Shown here one piece after another: positions 58,000-64,000 of a stretch of DNA of 64,000 nt. Position 1 is the first letter of the stretch. Each line of letters starts with the position of its first letter. The translations under genes were made by a program, and so were the position numbers. The notes below the pieces were generated by a model that saw only the letters and a list, made by a program, of their open reading frames with translations, did no database searches and was not told the DNA's origin. This stretch comes from Colius striatus (Eukaryota > Chordata > Aves > Coliiformes > Coliidae), in the NCBI RefSeq assembly GCF_028858725.1, contig NC_084759.1, positions 179,643,770-179,707,769 on the forward strand, read 5' to 3'.

Positions 58000-58520
58000 T
58001 TATCATAATGCTCTTTGAGTATAAATAAACTTGGTATGCTAAACCTAATGGCAATTAAACTGCAAGTGTTTGTGTTTCATCACTGTGAACTTGGCAGAAA
58101 TGTTTCCATGACAACCTCCATGCTAGTTAAGGCAACCAGAGGTGATCAACAGTTTATATTTTTTTTCTCTTGTAAGAATGGAATTTGTGTTGACAGTTCT
58201 GGCCTTTAATGGCACTTTTGTACTGTGTGAAAGTATTTGTTTACTAGATCATATGCTGTTAACTGTCAGGCCGAGATAGAGTGACTGCTTTTGATAAAAG
58301 GACTGCATTGCATTACTTCTCTGAGTCTGTGAAGCTCTTGTACTTTAATTACTCACATCAGTACAAAAGTATCCATTTGCCTCAATATGCTTAAAAATTA
58401 GACTTATTAGTTCCAAAGCATTAGTGGTGAGTTAAATTTGTCCTTTACATTGTTTGGAAAACAATAATCTAAAAGCAGTTTTGTTGTTCTAAACTTAAAC
58501 TATTGTATTTACGGTGATAA
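58000..58520. promoter_or_regulatory. Possible conserved non-coding element 2 with X-box
   Basis: A non-repetitive, compositionally complex block contains a good RFX X-box (58102-58115), several TAAT/ATTA cores, a TTTAATTACT stretch near 58346-58354 and an AACAATAATC SOX-like motif near 58461. No coding frame. Enhancer function is inferred only from motif density. Confidence 0.22.
58102..58115. promoter_or_regulatory. RFX X-box (GTTTCC-AT-GACAAC)
   Basis: Imperfect palindrome with two 6-bp half-sites and a 2-bp spacer, fitting RYYNYY-N(1-3)-RRNRAC at every position. RFX factors bind such sites in cilia-gene and neural enhancers. Far from any visible promoter, so it would act as a distal element if used. 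Confidence 0.5.
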
Positions 58521-60369
58521 AAATCACATTCTGTGGTATGGAGTGAGTCATAAGTGCTGTAATTATTTGTGCTTTGAATTAGAATTTCTGGGCCCTGTTT
58601 TTGTATTTAGCTGATGAAGATTGTTACGCTGCAAGCTGAAATATGCTAGTTATGGACTCTGTTAAGAAGAACATTTAAGCAGAGGTACTTTGTCTCTCAC
58701 AAGTTTAAAAAAACAGGCATACCTAAGATGTGACTGATATAATCTCTCTGGAGTATAACGTAATACTAGTACAGGTAGACCATTGTGTATGGTACATGTC
58801 CATCAGATAGGTCCAAAGCATTCAGAATTAAACTGTTAAGGTTGGTTTTTTTGGTGAGATATTTCTCTTCGTGGAATACTTTCTAGGTAGAACATCTGGA
58901 AAGAAACAGATGAGTTATTATCTGATCTGTTAATCAGCTATTAACTGCTTCTACAGATGGTTCATTCACTACCAGCAGTAAGTTTGAAGACATTGTCTCT
59001 ACTGAGTTGAACTATTTGCTTTTGTTACATATCTAATGGACAAATGTCTTCTTGACGTTTCATTTTATGTGTAGCAGAGTATTATTTGGTTTTGATTTTT
59101 AAAAAATGTAGATATTTGAAACGTACAACAATGTTCTCTTAAAAGTCTGTTTCAAAACAAAAGACTATATTTTGTCATAATGAATACCTTGGTTTGGGGG
59201 AAAGTCATATTTAGTAACACATCTTTTCAAGTATGAGATGTGATACTTGTTGCATGTCTTGCATGTGAAGATATCATCTATATTCAGGACTCCAGTCTTT
59301 TGGATTTATAATTCATTTTAGTAATTACCTGCAGAATATTTATTATTTCAAGTAATGATACCATCACTTTTTAAAGCAATCAAGTCACTCATGAGTGATC
59401 TCTTAAGACTAATAGGAGTTGAAACTATAAAATTAAGATTTTCCATGGATTAATATGTGGATGCCATTGCTTTTGCACTGTGTGTGTGTCTGTAGAATCA
59501 GGAGTTGCTGATAACTGTTGTTGGTAGTTGGTGGCACTAGAAAGGGAGATAATAAGTGCTAAAGTTAAATGCCTAAATTCCCTAATCTTCAAACTTGCAA
59601 CAGTACTTCTCTCTACACTATCAGTGTAAGATACTGGTACTGCTGTAATACCCGTGCCTCACCTTTGGCAGTTACTGTACCTGCCTTCATGTAGGAAAGC
59701 CAGGAAATTAAGGAGAAACTTCCCAGAGAAGAAGGGGATAACAAGCCACTCTCTCCAATCTGATTTAGCTGAGTGGCTTGTTCTGTAGTGAGGTATGTGC
59801 AGTGAATGTGGCTACTGTCCACTAACATCCCTCAAACTCTCTTTTGCCACTTTGAAAATAATTGGATATTAAGTTGACAGGAGTTTCAGTTCAGATCAGC
59901 TTGTTACTTCAGATCTCCTTTAGGTAACTGAGGTAAACAACCTATGATAAATCTGTTTCTCTGAATGCATAGGTAGATATAGAACCCAAAAATTCAGTTT
60001 ACAACGTCCTTGCATGTAAATATGTGTAGGTTACTAGAATCGATGTATTTTATTTTAGTACTAAGAAGCAGGCTTTGTTTTCTGGGTAGTTAGTTGGTTG
60101 TGAAAGATTCTGTGGATTCTTAAGCAAATAATAAGCATTATGGACTTATTTCCCAAAGTGAGTGTTTATATAAACAGTAGCTTGTTATCATATATGAAGT
60201 AATATCATGTAATCTGTAATTGTGTTTTTTTCTGTAACTATGTTGTAAAGTACACACTACTTAAATCTGAACTGTATCTCTGGGGACATGACACAAAAGA
60301 GTATCGAGGATAGGCAGGAACTGGAAGGGACAAACAGGCTGTAACCCTAACAATTTTTTTTTCCTCCAG
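58521..60369. other. AT-rich non-coding DNA
   Basis: Nothing recognised beyond a short (GT)n-like stretch near 59480. Confidence 0.45.
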
Positions 60370-60720
60370 GAAAAATGAATTCATATTGGAACAGCAACAG
60401 AGATGGGCTGTGAGGGTGATCAGGAAATGGAAAGCTTATCTTGCAAGATGAGTCTAAGAAAGTGTGACATGTTAGGCTTAATGAAACCGAACCTGAGAGA
60501 GGATATGATTTGTTTTTCATATTTCTGAATGTGTTAGGGAAAGGCACAGAAGACATCGGGGAAGAAGAAGAACTGTTTAAGCTAAGGGACGTTGTTAAAA
60601 CAAGTGTGAATGAGGGTAAACTAGCCCTGATTAAAATTGGACTAGAAGAGAACGCATTAAAGACAGAACTGATGGTTCAAGTAGTGTGGAGTAGACAGGA
60701 GGGGATCTTACCAGCAAATT
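60370..60720 (+). mobile_element. Ancient CR1-like LINE 3' fragment
   Basis: On +, 'gggctgtgagggtgatcagg', 'aaatggaaagcttatcttgc', 'gtctaagaaagtg' and 'acctgagagaggatatgatt' follow the order of the sense strand of old CR1 3' regions (the 'AATGGAAAGGCT...GCCTGAGAGGGGATATGAT' pattern). A 72-codon frame (60510-60728) lies in it but is probably a by-product. The match is from memory, is diverged and has uncertain ends. Confidence 0.45.
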
Positions 60721-63087
60721 TGGCATGATACAGTTGCTTTAAATTACAGCTACTTTAAAGATTACACATGGAGACTAGATTGTTCCAATGCTATGCTCAC
60801 TTTTTTGCCTAACTAGGTCTATAAACCCTCCATGCTTGCTTGTTGCACAGTACTGTGAAAACATTTAGATGGAATCTGAGAGAGGTTTTTAAAAATTACA
60901 TTACTTCAGTTTCAGTACATGATGAATTCTTGGGTAGATTTCTTCAGTCTATTTTCAGATAAAGTGCCTTCTTTATTGTATTTATGGTAGCACTGCCTTT
61001 AAATTTCTCCTTCAGTTTATCTAGCTATAGTTAGTCACAAGCTTTAACCAGCCAAAGTAGGGGTTTTTTCTGTCTTTGGTATTTTCTGTGCAACTGGAAA
61101 GTCAAGGTGTATATGACCATATTCTTGACAGTTTGTTGTGCAACCAATCTGTACATTTATTTGATACATTCAAGCCTTTGTTTCTAGTCTCTCATAACAA
61201 CTTTCTGACATTTTAAAAAAATATTCAGTACTTTGAGGTCCTCAAAATTGAACACAACAGAATTTATTAAAAATGCACCACATCAGGGATAGAAACACTT
61301 TTGAATAAGTTTTTCTACTCCCAGTAGCCAAAGTAGTCTGATGGAAAAAGGATATCACTTCCTCATCAGAGACCACCTCACCACTGTGGTCTCATAGTTA
61401 GAAGATATTACTTCTTGATGTGAGGAGATCCCAGAGACTTAAGAGAGCAAAGTATGCAGATATGCACTTGATCAATTTTGTCCTCTCTTTTTCTGGAATA
61501 TATATATCTCTCTAGTCCTAAAGCCTGTCAGTCTAACACCCGGTACTGATAAACCACTTTCCATGCCAGATATCCACATGGCACAATTGTTCTTCCTTCT
61601 TTAAAACGTGCTTGTTCATATCTCTTCAGTAAGTCTCAGGAGAAAAATGACATCAATATCCCAGATCTTGTCTCCTGACCTTCTAGAGCTCATAGGCTCT
61701 AAGACCTCATCCCTAAAGTTTTTTTTTTTCAGATATATTTTTATACCCAGGGGTTTGCTAATTTTAAAATGAAGTTCCTTCATGTTTCCTGCTAATGAGA
61801 TTCTGGTAAAATGGACTTCAAAATCTTGAATCTGTTCCAGAAACTGAATTCATGTGCAGTGTACTGAATATTTTTGCAACCTCACAATAAGATTGCACTT
61901 CTAGTTATGCAGTACTCAGTTGATGGACTGAGTTTGTCCCTTGCAAAGTCCCAATAGGCTCTCCTGAGAATACATGGCAGCAGTATAATGCATCATGTTA
62001 GACTGTGCCTTCAAAACAAGTGGGGCATACATATGAGACTAGGATGCTACCTGGGAGGATACTTCATTGGTTTAAGAGCATTAAATATTAACACATAATT
62101 AAGTAGTGTTACAGGTCAAATACTACTACTCAGATGCAGTGCCTTTTGTAAAGTGCCTTTTCATGTCCCATCTAGATCTTTCTTTCTAAGTAAAAGTATT
62201 TTCTTCCTCACCACTTGGATGGACTGCATTTCAGGGATCATGGTCTGAAGATCTCTGTGTCAGTGGCTTGGAGCTCAGGTTGGCATATTTCATTTTCATC
62301 ATGATTGAGAAACTCTTGTCAGATGTACTATAACACCCAGCAAGGTAGTGTGAGTTCTGATTCTCTTTTCTGGGAAGTACTTAAGTTCTGCAAATGGCAT
62401 GGTGATGTGCAAGGTGTTGGAACAAGATGTTAGTACTGCCTGTGGGCTGTCCCGATCATATGGACAAATGAAACGAGCCACTTTACCCTGAGGCACTATG
62501 AATGGGAGACTTCTGGCTGACATCTATAGGAGAGGATTTTCAGTGCTTTTCAAGATGTAGTTCATATTGAAAACTTTGGACCTTTCCTGCCTTTTCTGGA
62601 TGGTGTTATTCTCTACTGCAGTTATTATTATCCCTTTAGCTAGGTGGAGTGATAAATACCTTTCTCCTGTCCCCATAAATGTTCTTTTTGAGGTAGAACA
62701 AAAAGGAATACGAGAGTCACTTGGGAAGGCATAGGGAATTTTGATACCAAGATGAATCACCTTACATGGAATAACTGGAGACTGCTGCCTCTCCTTCATA
62801 TTCTGCTAACGCAGAATTTTGGATATTTGCCAAAAGTTAGTGCAGGTCTCAGTATTTTACCTTTTGAAATCTGTTTGACTTTCCTCACTAGAGGGAACAT
62901 CAGTAGCAGAAGACTCATCCTGATCTGTTTACCAAAAAATACCAACCCACATTTTAATTTTGTAGATTACTTGAAGATCTAGATAATATATTAAGGAGTC
63001 AAATCCACAAATGGATACCAGTCTGGTACTTAAGATGCCTATCTGATAGCGTTTAGTGATTGTTCACTTTTGTACTCTTCTGTGCAG
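60721..63087. other. AT-rich non-coding DNA
   Basis: No gene, RNA gene or mobile element recognised. Confidence 0.45.
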
Positions 63088-63297
63088 TTCACAGATTCAC
63101 AGAATAGTTGAGATTTGAAAGGAGCTGTGAAGATTTCCTTGTCCAAATGTCCTTCTCAAGGAAGTTAGATCAGATTGTACTTGACCTTGGCCAGCTGGAT
63201 TTTACACGTTCCTTGGGATGGACAGTCCACAACCTGTCTGGGCAACTTATTCCACTGTTCATCCACCTCACAGTAAGAATGTGTTTTCTTTTGTTGA
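63088..63297 (-). mobile_element. CR1 LINE 3' end, short degraded copy
   Basis: 'ttcacagattcacagaatag' followed by 'ttgagatttgaaaggagc', 'cttgtccaaatgtcc', 'ttgggatggacagtccacaa' and 'ctgtctgggcaacttattcc' matches the antisense of the avian CR1 3' region. Sense strand is -, with the 3' terminus at 63088. About 210 bp remain. Confidence 0.85.
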
Positions 63298-64000
63298 GAT
63301 AGTTTTGTTCAGAAGTTACTATTTGTAGCAAGAGTGCTTTTCTAGGAGATTGGCAGATACATTTATATTCTCAGTATGGTATTCTTTCATCATTCTAATA
63401 CCTTCTTTAATCTGGAGATGATTTTAAATCTTTCCTGTCCCTCCTCTGAAGTCCCATACTTCTGTGATAGAGGCTCTTTTATTGTCTCGACATCAAAGAG
63501 GTCATGCTTTTGTATGGATGAAATCACTCTCTTTAGATGATTCTCAAGACTATTCATCCCAGTGACTGGCAGGTACAGAGGTATAGCTGCCTCCATACAG
63601 AATCTTAAAGTTGCAAATTGAGCCAGTGCTATGTGGTCACCACAGAATGAATTCTCACTTAAGTTCTGGCTCAAGGTACATCAGTGTCTCACTGTCAAAT
63701 GTCTGTATTAATGCCATTTGATCAGGGATTACCTTGAATCCTGTCCAAACTTCACATTATTGGAAAGACACCCAGAGCCGATGTGTTTCTTCATGTAACA
63801 ATGGTGGAGTCCTGCTTAGGTGAAGGCTTTGTCACACCTACCTCAAAATAAATGATTATACATTGCTGCTAGGCATCACTGATGGTGTGAATAATGTGGT
63901 TTGGTTTATTACCCAAAATGTCATTTATTACTTGTGGTTTATTACTCAAAAGATGGAAAGCTGACTCTGATTTTCCATGTATGTAGTCCATGCATGTGTT
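63298..64000. other. AT-rich non-coding DNA to window end
   Basis: No gene recognised. A 94-codon frame on - (63390-63674) has no supported boundaries or motif. Confidence 0.45.

Noticed and set aside
60510..60728. 72-codon + frame with acidic, protein-like composition
   Set aside because: Lies inside a likely ancient CR1 fragment and is better explained as LINE-derived sequence.
1..64000. tRNA, rRNA, CRISPR array, bacterial operon or plasmid features
   Set aside because: None seen. No clover-leaf A/B-box pairs were recognised, no regularly spaced direct repeats, and the composition and repeats are those of a bird nuclear genome.

Overview
The window looks like avian nuclear DNA. The clearest sign is a set of CR1 LINE 3' fragments with the typical bird terminus (read antisense: a TCACAGAATCACAGAAT-like start, then a 'GGTTGGAAGGGAC'-like block). 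A pair of degenerate ERVL-type LTRs of a kind common in bird genomes supports this, and no Alu, L1 or bacterial gene architecture was seen. Most of the window is AT-rich, non-coding and CpG-poor. No complete protein-coding gene can be supported, and I could not name the locus.

Layout. 1-7784: unannotatable AT-rich DNA. 7785-8124: CR1 fragment. 8580-9080: small CpG-rich island with a perfect 42-bp tandem duplication. 9081-27834: AT-rich DNA with two ancient CR1-like fragments (about 16.34-16.96 and 19.93-20.38 kb), one younger CR1 (26604-27025), a short interstitial telomere-like motif (11931-11955), and a series of exon-like segments on the + strand at 12495-12551, 15261-15307 (or to 15393), 17667-17720 and perhaps 26202-26298. 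27835-32050: a large (about 4.2 kb) CpG island with CCAAT/GC-box promoter signals, two + strand splice donors (after 29143 and 30602), paired CACGCGTG palindromes, and a run of 22 C just inside the second putative intron. 32051-64000: an AT-rich tract that by eye is G+T-rich on the + strand, as expected for a long first intron transcribed left to right. It holds candidate internal exons (35696-35853 with a Kozak-context ATG; 47386-47466; about 55044-55194), two head-to-tail LTRs (52779-53886 and 53900-about 54977), possible conserved non-coding blocks at 57.2-58.5 kb with an RFX X-box, an ancient CR1 fragment (60370-60720) and a CR1 tail (63088-63297).

Reading. The simplest model is the 5' end of a + strand gene with a CpG-island promoter (possibly alternative first exons) and a very long first intron, preceded by what may be an unannotated spliced + strand non-coding transcript starting near the small island at 8.6-9.1 kb. 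The exon calls rest only on splice-site consensus and are hypotheses. The large open frames in the CpG islands and the LTRs are attributed to base composition.
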